From Planctomycetia bacterium (GTDB taxonomy: Bacteria > Planctomycetota > Planctomycetia > Gemmatales > HRBIN36): a stretch of 64,000 nucleotides of DNA. Positions 9,349 to 18,088 of the stretch are shown piece by piece; position 1 is the first letter of the stretch; each line of letters opens with the position of its first letter. The position numbers and the translations under genes are program-made. The notes below the pieces were generated by a model, which worked only from the letters and a program-made list of their open reading frames with translations, was not told the DNA's origin and ran no database searches. The stretch spans positions 124,001-188,000 of the forward strand of contig JAEUIE010000044.1 in the NCBI GenBank assembly GCA_016795155.1, read 5' to 3'.

Positions 9349-9938
9349 TAATTCTCTTGAGAAATCGTATGCTGCTGCAAAAACGTCTGCGCATCCTTAC
9401 TGAGCACCGACCTCGGCATCACCAGTTCCTGCCGAGATTTGAGACTCAATACAATGGACTGCCCCACCTGAGCCGTGCCCATAATATCTGACCAGGGAAT
9501 ATTCCGCTGTATAGCAGCTGAATCTGTTTCCAGACGATCATCATAAAGTCGCCATTCGATCCTTCGATGCTCCTGGCTGCGCAGGTATCGATCTGATTGC
9601 CAACGCATCAACCATCGCCCCAGGAAAGGCATCGCATAAAAGGAGGCCTTGTAAAGCAGAACAACCAATGCAATACCACCCAATACCAGAAGTGTTGTCA
9701 TGATGATGTCCTTTCCATCACTGATCCAGATTAACAGACCCATTGCAACCACAAGCTGTACCGCAGCCAACCCCAGAAGCAACAAAGGCTTGGCCGTCCC
9801 CCATTCGGGATACTTCTGCTTGAGTCGAGACAGGCGGAACTCCATCAAGTCCACTCCCTCCTGCCTGACGATCTCTTCGGTCAGTTCATACTGAATGGAA
9901 AAACGAGGCGTGGTATTTTGCATGACAAAAGCATACAT
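9348..9938 (-). CDS. YcxB-like membrane protein
   Basis: A 196-residue protein with two hydrophobic segments (about 50-95) followed by a soluble domain. That domain carries the pattern WRLYDDRLETDS, NIPWSDI and VMPRSVLS, as in the YcxB-like family of unknown function, where a two-helix hairpin precedes a PH-like module. The ATG at 9938 or the one at 9923 may be the start; neither has a clear ribosome binding site. It leads a cassette with the two small proteins downstream. Confidence 0.65.
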   Translation of the reverse strand: MYAFVMQNTTPRFSIQYELTEEIVRQEGVDLMEFRLSRLKQKYPEWGTAKPLLLLGLAAVQLVVAMGLLIWISDGKDIIMTTLLVLGGIALVVLLYKASFYAMPFLGRWLMRWQSDRYLRSQEHRRIEWRLYDDRLETDSAAIQRNIPWSDIMGTAQVGQSIVLSLKSRQELVMPRSVLSKDAQTFLQQHTISQEN

Positions 9939-9985
9939 CAGTTTGAATGATTTGGCTGGGGGAACTGAGGGTCGGCGTGATAATG

Positions 9986-10342
9986 TTAGTCGTTTGTCTT
10001 ATCTGCTCTGGCAACCATCATCATCACCGTAAATCCTGTCCCCGCGATGCCGCCATAGGCACAAAGGCCCAGGATGGCGCCGGGTTGGATGACATCATGA
10101 GGCACGCCGTTGATGTATCGTGCTTGGTAAAGAAAAACAGCGAAGAGAAATCCGAAAAAAATCAGACCGATGCCGTGTGTCCACCAGAAAGGCATCCTGC
10201 GCTGCTCGGCACTCATCAAATAGCTGGGCAGCCAGATCGAGACGAGGAAGGCGCTGAAACCAATAGCCGAGAACGTCAGAGTGGATTCGGGGTGTTTGCG
10301 TTCGAGGAATGGAATGCGATTAGAACCACCGAAGAAGTTGAG
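9986..10342 (-). pseudogene. membrane protein fragment lacking its N-terminus
   Basis: The last ~119 codons of a membrane protein. Three hydrophobic segments are visible (FSAIGFSAFLVSIWLPSYLM, GIGLIFFGFLFAVFLY, GLCAYGGIAGTGFTVMMMV). Further upstream the same frame stays open only because it runs antisense through the PEP-CTERM remnant, and that stretch has no membrane-protein character. No good start codon exists near the point of change at about 10345. The N-terminus appears to have been lost by a rearrangement that also beheaded the neighbour on the other strand. Family unknown. Confidence 0.55.
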
Positions 10343-10346
10343 CTTC

Positions 10347-10880
10347 CGGCCTGGTATCCGTGCAGACCCGGAGCCTCTCAACGGACCCGATGGTGGTACT
10401 GCCGCTGGTGGCGTGACCAATCTCTTTCCACATCGAGATTTGTCGGGGATCATTCACTCGAACCGTACGATGTTTCTGGTCGGAGTATTCCGCGACAGTG
10501 CAGGAGGGAATCCTGCAGGCACGCCGCCTGCCAGCTTGGGCTTTAGCGACCCGGAGAATTTCGGTGTGCTTGCTCCACAACTCAATCAGCTCTTTTTCGT
10601 AGGCGATGGTCGTACAGATAATACCAATGATATTCAGAGTTTCCTGGTGCCAACCGGTGCAACGCGACTGTTCCTGGGTTTTGCTGACGGCAACAGTTTC
10701 ATAGGTTTCCCGGGGCACTACAGCGATAACTCAGGACAATTAGTCGCTGATTTTGCTTTCACTGCCGTACCTGAGCCTTCCACCTATGCCCTGATTGGCA
10801 TCGCCCTCGGCGGCACAGCGTCTTATTCTTGGCGTCGTCGCAGGCAGCAACTCGCACTACTGGCTCGTGAAAGTGAGTAG
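10347..10880 (+). pseudogene. PEP-CTERM protein remnant without signal peptide
   Basis: The C-terminal part of an exported PEP-CTERM protein. Recognisable sequence starts near ADPEPLNGPDGG (10362) and continues through LSGIIHSNRTMFLVGVF, FVGDGRTDN and ATRLFLGFADGN, a pattern shared by several PEP-CTERM proteins. It ends in the sorting tail AVPEPSTYALIGIALGG followed by RRRR. The signal peptide and the N-terminal portion are missing, and upstream sequence belongs to a different gene on the other strand. Without a signal peptide the protein could not reach the export pathway, so this is called a pseudogene. Confidence 0.65.
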
Positions 10881-11038
10881 TTGACTGAATATCGTCGCAT
10901 GGAACGTGAAATCGTTACAAGAACCTGCTTGGAGCAACATATCCACAACTATGGCTAGCGTTTGCAAATGGATGATCGGGACACTCGATAATTACATCTG
11001 AATACAATAGTAGCAGTAGTTGATAAATGGAGATCACT

Positions 11039-11485
11039 ATGTTGCATATCGGTACCATTCTTCACCCAACCGATTTCTCGGAACACTCCAAAAATGCTCT
11101 CCACGTTGCCTGTGCACTGGCTCGAGACTACGGTGCCCGGCTGGTCGTACTGCATGTCGCCAATGTGCCTGTCATTGATGAATATCAGACAGTAGATCCA
11201 GCAATAATCCGGAAAGAGGCCGAAGATCAACTCCACCAGCTTGAAATCCCCATGGACAATGTGCGTGCGGAGCGGAAATGCATTCTGGGTGAGGATGTCT
11301 CAGAGATTCTTCGATTTGCAAAGGAAATCAAAGCCGACGTCATTGTCATGGGAACGCACGGCCGAACGGGATTGAAGCGTTTATTGATGGGAAGCGTTGC
11401 TGAGCAGGTGTTGCGACAGGCTCCATGTCTTGTATTGACAGCGAACAGCCATATAACTGTTGCCCCGGTCAGTCATAAGGGGTGA
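11039..11485 (+). CDS. universal stress protein (UspA family)
   Basis: A 148-residue cytosolic Usp-fold protein, usually ATP-binding and induced by stress or starvation. It begins with ILHPTDFSEHSKNAL, and the ATP-binding pattern GTHGRTGLKRLLMGSVAEQV occurs near the end, which places it with the nucleotide-binding members. The ATG at 11039 is chosen over the one at 11027 because GGAG (11029-11032) sits at good spacing before it. The gene's last bases overlap the antisense remnant of a DUF433 gene. Confidence 0.9.
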   Translation: MLHIGTILHPTDFSEHSKNALHVACALARDYGARLVVLHVANVPVIDEYQTVDPAIIRKEAEDQLHQLEIPMDNVRAERKCILGEDVSEILRFAKEIKADVIVMGTHGRTGLKRLLMGSVAEQVLRQAPCLVLTANSHITVAPVSHKG

Positions 11486-11648
11486 TAACATCAGCCGCAT
11501 AGAGTAGCGCAGCTCGAATATGTTCTGCTTTGAGTGAAGGATACTGCTTGATTAGTTCCACGGTCAATCAAGTCTCCTTGAAGACCGGCTTGCCAAGCAT
11601 GAAATCCTTGCGTTCTTCGATGTAATCGTCCCAAAGAAATACAGGCAT
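11469..11648 (-). pseudogene. DUF433 (VapB-like antitoxin) pseudogene
   Basis: Reading the minus strand from an ATG at 11648 gives one frame of 60 codons. It starts MPVFLWDDYIEERKDF, passes the DUF433 motif LGKPVFKET, meets TGA where the family has arginine (the usual KGTR-x-TVE motif), then resumes in frame with LTVELIKQYPSLKAEHIR and ALLYAADVITPYD. A single CGA-to-TGA change explains the stop, and about a dozen residues are missing in the middle relative to the family. DUF433 proteins are usually antitoxins paired with a DUF5615 PIN-like toxin, which is absent here. Confidence 0.7.
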
Positions 11649-11737
11649 AGGGTTTTCCTTCGTCTGTTCCTGGTTGACGATGGGTGGGGAGGAGCCAATG
11701 GGGAAGTGGATTGGTAGTCAACCAAACGAATTTCGTG

Positions 11738-11769
11738 CCACAGGTTAGCGGTACACTGCTAACCTGTGG
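11738..11769. repeat. 12-bp perfect inverted repeat
   Basis: Arms CCACAGGTTAGC and GCTAACCTGTGG around an 8-base loop. It is a strong hairpin in a gene-free stretch. It could be a terminator or a dispersed palindrome. Confidence 0.65.
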
Positions 11770-11863
11770 AGACTTGCGAGGTGCTCGAAAGTTGCACAGA
11801 AAATCGGAGTACCGGGTACCTGTGGCATGAAGACGTTTCCTCGGGCACCTGGCAGAATCAATA

Positions 11864-11902
11864 CAAGACGCACCAGAGATCGCGCGACGTTGGTGCGTCT
11901 TG
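11864..11902. repeat. 12-bp perfect inverted repeat with GACGCACC arms
   Basis: Arms CAAGACGCACCA and TGGTGCGTCTTG around a 15-base centre. A related half motif, GCGACGCACCCTACG, follows near 11943. The wording is like dispersed TGGTGCGTC palindromes of other genomes. Confidence 0.65.
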
Positions 11903-11991
11903 CTGGTAAGTTGCGAGAGCGCATATGCCATGAAACTCTACGCGGCGACGCACCCTACGAACTTATCGTTTTCATGCTTGTTTGAATTTAC

Positions 11992-12648
11992 CTACTCCGC
12001 ACGGTTGAATTGGCTACTCAAAAATGAAAGTAAAGGTGTCTTCTCCGAATTGGTTGGCAAACATGACTTCAGTGATTCGACCATGTCGACTACAACATTG
12101 CGAGACCATTCGGCAACTGCTCTTGTACTAATTTGCCCGAGCCAAGATGATGAAACACCATGCTCAGCATTTTCGCAAAGATTCATAGCCCTAAACCTTT
12201 GTAGTATCTTTTGGGGCTCATCTGTGATCTTTTCTGGTTTCAAGTGGACAATGGCATCCCGCAGAGTAAAGAGAGTATCAAAGTCTTGATATGGCTTTGA
12301 ACCCTTGTCGAAGGTCTCACCACTAAGCACCACCTTTGCGAGTAGAAACTTAAGTCTGGTTGAACCCCGCGAATTCTCAGTCTCATTTAGAATAGATGCA
12401 ACTGATTGAAGTGGTTGATATCCAAATGATTTGTAATCGGCTTCAGCCATGATAGCGAGTTCCATGATGAAAGCTTCGAGTGTGGCTGCGGCAAAGAGGA
12501 CTGCAACCAATGCATCATTTTGTCCGCCAGTAGTTTTGTCCGACACAGAGCCCAATCGATCAGATGCCGAAACAGTTATGTTGAAGAGTATGCCAGAATT
12601 CATGAAGTAGCCGTTCTTCATTGAGCCCCCATAGTTGGAACGTAACAC
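11992..12648 (-). CDS. HEPN-like protein
   Basis: A 218-residue soluble protein. The stretch ALVAVLFAAATLEAFIMELA (46-65) followed by TLFTLRDAIVHLKPEK (about 126-140) matches HEPN-fold proteins, in which R-x4-H (here R130 and H135) is the RNase active-site motif. HEPN proteins often act in toxin-antitoxin, abortive infection or CRISPR-associated RNA cleavage, but many single ones are uncharacterised. No nucleotidyltransferase or other antitoxin partner lies next to it. The start is uncertain: GTG at 12648 or ATG at 12621. It has visibly lower GC than the acetyl-CoA synthetase gene 43 bp upstream on the same strand, which hints at separate acquisition. Confidence 0.6.
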   Translation of the reverse strand: MLRSNYGGSMKNGYFMNSGILFNITVSASDRLGSVSDKTTGGQNDALVAVLFAAATLEAFIMELAIMAEADYKSFGYQPLQSVASILNETENSRGSTRLKFLLAKVVLSGETFDKGSKPYQDFDTLFTLRDAIVHLKPEKITDEPQKILQRFRAMNLCENAEHGVSSSWLGQISTRAVAEWSRNVVVDMVESLKSCLPTNSEKTPLLSFLSSQFNRAE

Positions 12649-12690
12649 AGCATAACAATTTCTGAATGTCTTGATTTGCCGGTAAGATCC

Positions 12691-14640
12691 CTACTCCTCC
12701 TCCTCCCGCAGCTTGGCCAGCACACTGTAATCCTCCAGCGTGCTCGTATCCCCTGTGGATGTACGCCCTGCAGCAATATCCCGCAACAACCGGCGCATGA
12801 TCTTCCCCGATCTGGTCTTCGGCAACGAATCGGTAAACCGAATCTCATCCGGCCTTGCTAGCGCCCCAATCTCCTTGGCCACGTGGGCCATCAGTGTCTT
12901 CTTTAACTCATCGTTTGGCTGGTGGGCGCGATCCAGGGTGACGAAGCAAACGATTCCTTCGCCTTTGATTTCATCGGGTTTGCCAACCACTGCTGCTTCG
13001 GCCACGAAGGGATGGCTCACCAGGGCGCTTTCTACTTCCATCGTGGATAAGCGGTGCCCGGCGACATTCAGTACATCATCCACTCTACCCATCACCCAGT
13101 AGTATCCATCTTCGTCTTGTCGGGCACCGTCGGCGGTGAAGTAGACGTGGGGGACTTGGCCCCAGTAGCCATCGCGGTAGCGGTCGGGGTTGCCGTAGAT
13201 GGTGCGCATCATGGCGGGCCAGACTTGTTTCATAACGAGGAAGCCACCGGACCCTGGCGGGACGGACTTACCTTCCTTGTCAACGATGTCGGGCACGACG
13301 CCGGGTAGCGGCTTACAACACGAGCCGGGCTTAGTGGGCGTGGCACCGGGGAGGGGCGACATCAGGATCATGCCCGTTTCGGTTTGCCACCAGGTATCGA
13401 CGATAGGCAGCTTGCCTTTGCCGATGACGTTGTGGTACCACATCCAGGCTTCGGGGTTGATCGGTTCGCCGACCGAGCCGAGCACGCGCAGGCTGCTGAG
13501 GTCGTGGCTGTTCGGATGATGATCGCCCCAGCGGATGAAGGTGCGGATCGCGGTCGGTGCGGTGTAGAGGATGCTGACCTGGTACTTCTCGATGATCTCC
13601 CAGAAGCGGTCTTCCTTCGGTGCGTTCGGGGCACCTTCGTACAGGACGATGGTGGCGCCGTTAGCGAGCGGACCATACACGACGTAGCTGTGGCCGGTGA
13701 TCCAGCCGATGTCAGCGGTACACCAGAATGTGTCGTTCTCTTTGAGATCGAAGACCCAGCGGGTGGTGGCCATGGTGCCGAGGAGGTAGCCACCGGTGGA
13801 GTGCTGCACACCTTTGGGTCGGCCGGTGGAACCGGAGGTGTAGAGGATGAAGAGGGGATGCTCGGCATCGAGTTGTTCGGGTTCGCAGTGGGCCTCGGCT
13901 CCGTTCATCAGATCGTGCCACCAGATATCTCGGCCAGGGTGCATGTTGACACTGGAGTTAGCCCGATTGAAAACGATGCACTTTTGCACCGTGGGCGACT
14001 TGGTCAAGGCTTCGTCAGCGTTGGCTTTCAATGGGATGAGTTTGCCTCGGCGGTAGCCTGCGTCGGCGGTGATGAGGAGCTTGGCCTGGGCATCGTTATT
14101 GCGGTCGGCGAGGGCATCAGCGGAGAAGCCACCGAAGACAACGCTGTGCGTAGCACCGATGCGGGCACAGGCGAGCATGGCAATCACGGCTTCGGGCACC
14201 AGCGGCATATAGATAGTGACGCGGTCGCCCTTGGTGATGCCTTGCGACTTGAGGACGTTGGCGAATTTGTTCACTTCCCGGTAGAGGTCCTGGTAGCGGA
14301 GCACTCGGCTATCGCCCGGTTCGCCTTCCCAGATGATGGCGGCCTTGTTACGGCGATCGGTTTCCAGATGGCGATCGACACAGTTATAGCAGGCGTTGAC
14401 GGTGGCCCCGACGAACCACTTGCAGAAGGGTTCCTTCCATTCGAGGACCTTGGTCCAGGGCTTGTACCAGTGCATGGCCTTGGCACACTCGGCCCAGAAC
14501 TCTTCGGGCTTGTCTTTCGCCCAGTTCCAAAGTCGTTCGTACTCCGCCATGCTGGGGATGTGAGCCGCCTGGCTGAACTCCGCCGACGGTTGGAAGACCC
14601 GCGATTCTTTGAGGACGGAGGTGATGTTCTTGGTGGACAT
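12691..14640 (-). CDS. acsA: acetyl-CoA synthetase
   Basis: Activates acetate to acetyl-CoA through acetyl-AMP. The 649-residue length is normal. The adenylate-forming motif [11 protein letters not shown] lies at 267-277, TDxxW-like and gate regions follow ([11 protein letters not shown]), and the C-terminal [11 protein letters not shown] places the conserved, acetylation-regulated lysine at K613. The gene is richer in GC at third positions than its neighbours, which may reflect high expression or a separate history. It also carries a long antisense open frame, which is a composition effect. It is followed on the same strand by the HEPN-like gene. Confidence 0.96.
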   Translation of the reverse strand: MSTKNITSVLKESRVFQPSAEFSQAAHIPSMAEYERLWNWAKDKPEEFWAECAKAMHWYKPWTKVLEWKEPFCKWFVGATVNACYNCVDRHLETDRRNKAAIIWEGEPGDSRVLRYQDLYREVNKFANVLKSQGITKGDRVTIYMPLVPEAVIAMLACARIGATHSVVFGGFSADALADRNNDAQAKLLITADAGYRRGKLIPLKANADEALTKSPTVQKCIVFNRANSSVNMHPGRDIWWHDLMNGAEAHCEPEQLDAEHPLFILYTSGSTGRPKGVQHSTGGYLLGTMATTRWVFDLKENDTFWCTADIGWITGHSYVVYGPLANGATIVLYEGAPNAPKEDRFWEIIEKYQVSILYTAPTAIRTFIRWGDHHPNSHDLSSLRVLGSVGEPINPEAWMWYHNVIGKGKLPIVDTWWQTETGMILMSPLPGATPTKPGSCCKPLPGVVPDIVDKEGKSVPPGSGGFLVMKQVWPAMMRTIYGNPDRYRDGYWGQVPHVYFTADGARQDEDGYYWVMGRVDDVLNVAGHRLSTMEVESALVSHPFVAEAAVVGKPDEIKGEGIVCFVTLDRAHQPNDELKKTLMAHVAKEIGALARPDEIRFTDSLPKTRSGKIMRRLLRDIAAGRTSTGDTSTLEDYSVLAKLREEEE

Positions 14641-14838
14641 GGGGGAGAGGCCTTAAACAGTGTGCTTTACATGTTAGGATATAAGTGATGTGCTAATTCG
14701 TCGTCGCAAACGCCAGTGAAGAGCAGTGTGTCACCTGCGAATAGGTGTCGATATAATTTTGGATATTTTCTCAACACAACATGAAGATCGCAAAGTCAAC
14801 CACCCATTGAAAAGAATGAAGTAGCAGTGAGAATTTAC

Positions 14839-14866
14839 TTGCAAGCTGAATTCTTTTCATTATTAT
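14839..14866 (+). promoter_or_regulatory. candidate sigma-70 promoter of the PEP-CTERM metallopeptidase
   Basis: TTGCAA, 16 bases, TATTAT, about 60 bases before the ATG at 14927. A 10-bp inverted repeat (TGAAAAGAAT at 14808-14817 and ATTCTTTTCA at 14850-14859) overlaps the spacer and may be an operator. Prediction from motif only. Confidence 0.4.
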
Positions 14867-14926
14867 CCTGTCTGACATGAAGTCACCTTGAGTTACGACG
14901 GAACGATTTATCAACTTCGGTGCTTC

Positions 14927-16288
14927 ATGTCTACGCTTCGGTTATTCGTCGGCCTGCTTGGTTTATTATTTCTCAATTCAACTCTCTGGTCGCAAGCTCA
15001 TCCACTTGCCCCTGCCCTCAGCAGTCGGCCTGGGGCTGCCTATACCATGTATCTGAACTTCAGCGGATTCGATTACCCTGGTACCTGGGGTGGTCAGACC
15101 CCCGGCGTTACGCCTGCCTACAATGGCCAGACGGGTACTACTTTTACTACCACGGAACAGGCCAATATCAAGAATATCTGGTCCCGCGTTGCCCAGGCTT
15201 ATGCCATCTTTGACATCAATGTGACAACGGTTGACCCTGCGGTAGCAGCAGGCCAGGCTGCCAACGATTTGGCAAGGTACAACTATTATCAGAATACACC
15301 CCGTCTGATGCACACTGTGATTGGCAATGGTGCATCTACCTTCTACGGCAGTGCCGGCGGCGTTTCATATGTGAATGTGATGCATGATGCTGCGACTTTT
15401 AGTGGTGCACATACCAATTGGGCATTTGTAAACCGTTTGGGCGGAGTGACCGCATTCCACAATATTTTCACAGCATCTGCTCATGAACTCGGCCATGCTG
15501 CCAGTCTTAGCCATCAGGGTGACTATATCGGAAGCTCGCGGGTAAATGAATATTCCACCAATAATGGATCATCCACCATTGCACCCACCATTGGTGTAGC
15601 CTACGGTGCTGCCCGCAGTGTCTGGCGAGTCGGCCGAGTCAATACCGATGTCAATTACGTCCAGAATGATGTTCTCAGTATTCTGGTTAACAACCCAGCT
15701 TTAAATGGCTACGTCAACGATGGCATCGGTAGAACACTGGCCACTGCCACTCCTTTACCGTTGATTGGTGGATCGATTGATTTCAGCTCCACCAATGGCA
15801 TCATTGTTCCGCAAAGCACCAGCAACCCGAACCCCATTGGTGAAAGCAATTATACTTCTGGCTATTTTTCCTTTTACACCACCGGTGGTAACAGCATCAT
15901 CAATCTGCGATCTGGTACACAGTACATTACTCCAGGTGTAAACGATCCTGATTCTTCTCTGGATGGTACGCTTCGCATACTTGATGCATTTGGAAATCCA
16001 ATTGCAGTAGCTGCGACCTCCAGTCTGCATGAAACACTCAACGTCAATCTGGCTGCAGGCAACTACTACATCCAGGTATCAAGCGCCGGTGGGCAGCAAG
16101 CCAGTCTGGGACCCAACGGTAATTGGGCGCCTGCACAGTTTTTTGATCTGGGTTCTTATTTCCTAACAGGTTCCATTGCGGTACCTGAGCCTGCAATATT
16201 GGCGGCATTGGGAGCAACGAGCATGGGTGTGGGTTTCTGGTGGATGCGTCGACGGAAACGGCTGGCACTTGAGAGAATTCTTCGATAG
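14927..16288 (+). CDS. PEP-CTERM zinc metallopeptidase-like protein
   Basis: A 453-residue exported protein. The ATG at 14927 starts a signal peptide (hydrophobic core 5-20). The zinc-binding motif HELGHAASLSH (186-196) is of the HExxHxxxxxH type used by metzincin-like peptidases, with H186, E187, H190 and H196 present. A C-terminal beta domain (about 290-415, with SGYFSFYTTGG and NYYIQVSSAGG) resembles pre-peptidase C-terminal domains. The tail AVPEPAILAALGATSMGVGF followed by RRRKR is a PEP-CTERM sorting signal, normally recognised by an exosortase at the membrane. Its activity has not been shown and its substrate is unknown. The codon for a TTG start further upstream (14888) would disrupt the signal peptide. 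Confidence 0.8.
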   Translation: MSTLRLFVGLLGLLFLNSTLWSQAHPLAPALSSRPGAAYTMYLNFSGFDYPGTWGGQTPGVTPAYNGQTGTTFTTTEQANIKNIWSRVAQAYAIFDINVTTVDPAVAAGQAANDLARYNYYQNTPRLMHTVIGNGASTFYGSAGGVSYVNVMHDAATFSGAHTNWAFVNRLGGVTAFHNIFTASAHELGHAASLSHQGDYIGSSRVNEYSTNNGSSTIAPTIGVAYGAARSVWRVGRVNTDVNYVQNDVLSILVNNPALNGYVNDGIGRTLATATPLPLIGGSIDFSSTNGIIVPQSTSNPNPIGESNYTSGYFSFYTTGGNSIINLRSGTQYITPGVNDPDSSLDGTLRILDAFGNPIAVAATSSLHETLNVNLAAGNYYIQVSSAGGQQASLGPNGNWAPAQFFDLGSYFLTGSIAVPEPAILAALGATSMGVGFWWMRRRKRLALERILR

Positions 16289-16310
16289 CCCGTTCTGACT
16301 GATGCAATCA

Positions 16311-16349
16311 AAAAATCCCCTGCTTACTTGTTGAGTAAGCAGGGGATTC
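16311..16349 (-). terminator. rho-independent terminator of the DUF1254 gene
   Basis: A perfect 14-bp stem (AATCCCCTGCTTAC with its complement) around a 7-base loop, with a run of A on the plus strand that becomes a T-tract on the minus strand. It follows the minus-strand gene ending at 16379, and serves as a boundary with the convergent PEP-CTERM gene. Confidence 0.85.
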
Positions 16350-16378
16350 AAGTTGGTCAACAGTTCTTATCACCAGAC

Positions 16379-17881
16379 TTATCGAACGATCTCTACCGGA
16401 GGAATTCTCCAGGAACCGTTAATAATGGATGGATCGCGTTCGCGGGGCCAGTAGAGGCGCATCATCAGAATGAACTTATCCTTGGGAGCTGGGAGCCAGT
16501 TGGCTTCCTTTTCCGGACCGGGGTTCTCATGCTGGATGTAAATATCCAGAGAACTATCGGAATTGTACTTCAGCTTGTTGCGAGCACTGACCGTGTACTT
16601 GTTCAGCGGATTATCCACAAAGAAATAATCGCCGTTATACATGGTGAGTGACCAGAAGCCTTCAGCTGGTGGCGCCATGCCTGGGTTAAAGTGCATGACA
16701 TATTTATTGGCACCGCTGTAAGGACGGCCTTGAGCATCTGTTTCTGAAGTGGGATAAACAGCATCCTGAGGACGGTTCGCACCCAATCCTATGGCAGTAA
16801 TTAACGCACGCTGGAGGTACTTCGTGCCATACAGACCTGTGTCTGTGGTAAAGGTCCATCCATTCTGTTCCACGCCGGCATTCTTGAAGTGGGCCATGAT
16901 CTTTTCGACCCCCAGCTTGGGTACATCCTTCAACCCCTTGGCAATGTTCGGATCCACCTTGCTGATGTCGAAATCCTGACCACGATAGATGCCGAGCCGT
17001 TCCATCTTGGCAACCATCAAGCCATCATTCACGCTCGGTGGATTATCTTTCAGGAGCTTGGCCAGCAGTTTGAAGTATTCACCGGCATCCATACGGTTGA
17101 CCTGTTCGCGCACCGCAGTCTTCATGTCGATGCTGGAATCGACTTTCCCTTCAGGCGGCGTGTAAGGCTTGCCATAAGCGCTGAGTGGAACCAGCGTGAT
17201 ATCCTTCTGCAGGGCGTGCACCGCAGCGTAATCTTCAGAAGTTCCGGTGCAATAAATCCGTCCGAGCAGCCAGACAAGTGCTGTAGGTGAACGGTATTCA
17301 ATCACTCCCTCTGGAATTGTGCCTTTCCAGTAGGGGCCAACGATGGCATATTTCTGTTCTCCTGTGCCGGTCGTCCGTTTGCCGGGCACCTGGAACACAT
17401 CGGTCCAGCCATCGAGCATCGGGAACAGGTAATACCGATCGTGTGCGTTCGGCAAGGTCAGAATGTAGGGTTCCTTGGCAACATCAACCCACGCTGTGGT
17501 ATAGAGCGTATCGGCATTGGGTGCTGTCACATCCTTGAATGAGGCGTTAGGATATTCTTTCATGCGAACGAAATGGCCCATCGGGGCGCGAGTTCCCTCA
17601 GGCTTCTCCACATTGGTCATCACTCGGCGGGTCATTTCCATGGTGATGAGTGGGTAGCCATAGATGTAGGCTTCCATGCCAAGCTGCTGTGCTTCACCTT
17701 CGGAAACCGGACCGCTGTTGATGCGCTCCTGCTGAGGCACCACCTGATAACGATCACGCTGGAACAAAGGCGGCAAAATACGCCTTCTCGCTCTTTCCTG
17801 TGCACTAGACTCCGGCACCAGACTGGTGACCAGTCCCAACACCAGCAGACTCATCAGAAACAGACGATGTCTTACCATCAT
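16379..17881 (-). CDS. secreted DUF1254/DUF1214 protein
   Basis: A 500-residue exported protein of unknown function. AGGAG precedes ATG codons at 17881 and 17878, either of which gives a good signal peptide (RHRLFLMSLLVLGLVTSLVP). The DUF1254 part shows GMEAYIYGYPLITMEMTRR and APNADTLYTTAWVDV; the DUF1214 part shows FWSLTMYNGDYFFVDN and the end NWLPAPKDKFILMMRLYWP. Both domains are full length. Proteins of this type are common in bacteria and their activity is unknown. It is monocistronic with a strong terminator. Confidence 0.88.
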   Translation of the reverse strand: MMVRHRLFLMSLLVLGLVTSLVPESSAQERARRRILPPLFQRDRYQVVPQQERINSGPVSEGEAQQLGMEAYIYGYPLITMEMTRRVMTNVEKPEGTRAPMGHFVRMKEYPNASFKDVTAPNADTLYTTAWVDVAKEPYILTLPNAHDRYYLFPMLDGWTDVFQVPGKRTTGTGEQKYAIVGPYWKGTIPEGVIEYRSPTALVWLLGRIYCTGTSEDYAAVHALQKDITLVPLSAYGKPYTPPEGKVDSSIDMKTAVREQVNRMDAGEYFKLLAKLLKDNPPSVNDGLMVAKMERLGIYRGQDFDISKVDPNIAKGLKDVPKLGVEKIMAHFKNAGVEQNGWTFTTDTGLYGTKYLQRALITAIGLGANRPQDAVYPTSETDAQGRPYSGANKYVMHFNPGMAPPAEGFWSLTMYNGDYFFVDNPLNKYTVSARNKLKYNSDSSLDIYIQHENPGPEKEANWLPAPKDKFILMMRLYWPRERDPSIINGSWRIPPVEIVR

Positions 17882-18027
17882 TCGACTCCTTGAACACAAC
17901 GGATTTTTTGAAATGCATGGACGACCAGCAACAGACAGTGTTTTGGTAGTCAGAAAATATGTTCAAAGCCAGAGAAAAATCAAAATTTTATCAATTCATC
18001 CAATAACCGAAATAAGTGCGGGCGCAT

Positions 18028-18046
18028 GCACACCACCGGGGTGTGC
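18028..18046. terminator. short hairpin downstream of rsfS
   Basis: Arms GCACACC and GGTGTGC with a 5-base loop, about 45 bases past the rsfS stop. It has no T-tract, so a terminator role is uncertain. Confidence 0.35.
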
Positions 18047-18088
18047 TAATAGAGGTTGATGGAGAAAGATCAGGATGTTTTATCCGTA

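Larger units (their letters stand above)
11649..11991. other. gene-free stretch with two palindromes
   Basis: No convincing gene was seen. It holds two clear palindromes (11738-11769 and 11864-11902) and a further GACGCACC motif near 11945 resembling the second palindrome, so it looks like decayed repeat sequence between the antitoxin remnant and the HEPN gene. Confidence 0.5.

Noticed and set aside
13384-14688. A 434-codon open frame on the plus strand, antisense to acsA
   Set aside because: It is fully antisense to a well-supported gene with strong G+C bias at third positions, and its residues (mostly Gly, Asp, Val, Glu) have no domain pattern. This is the usual antisense artefact.
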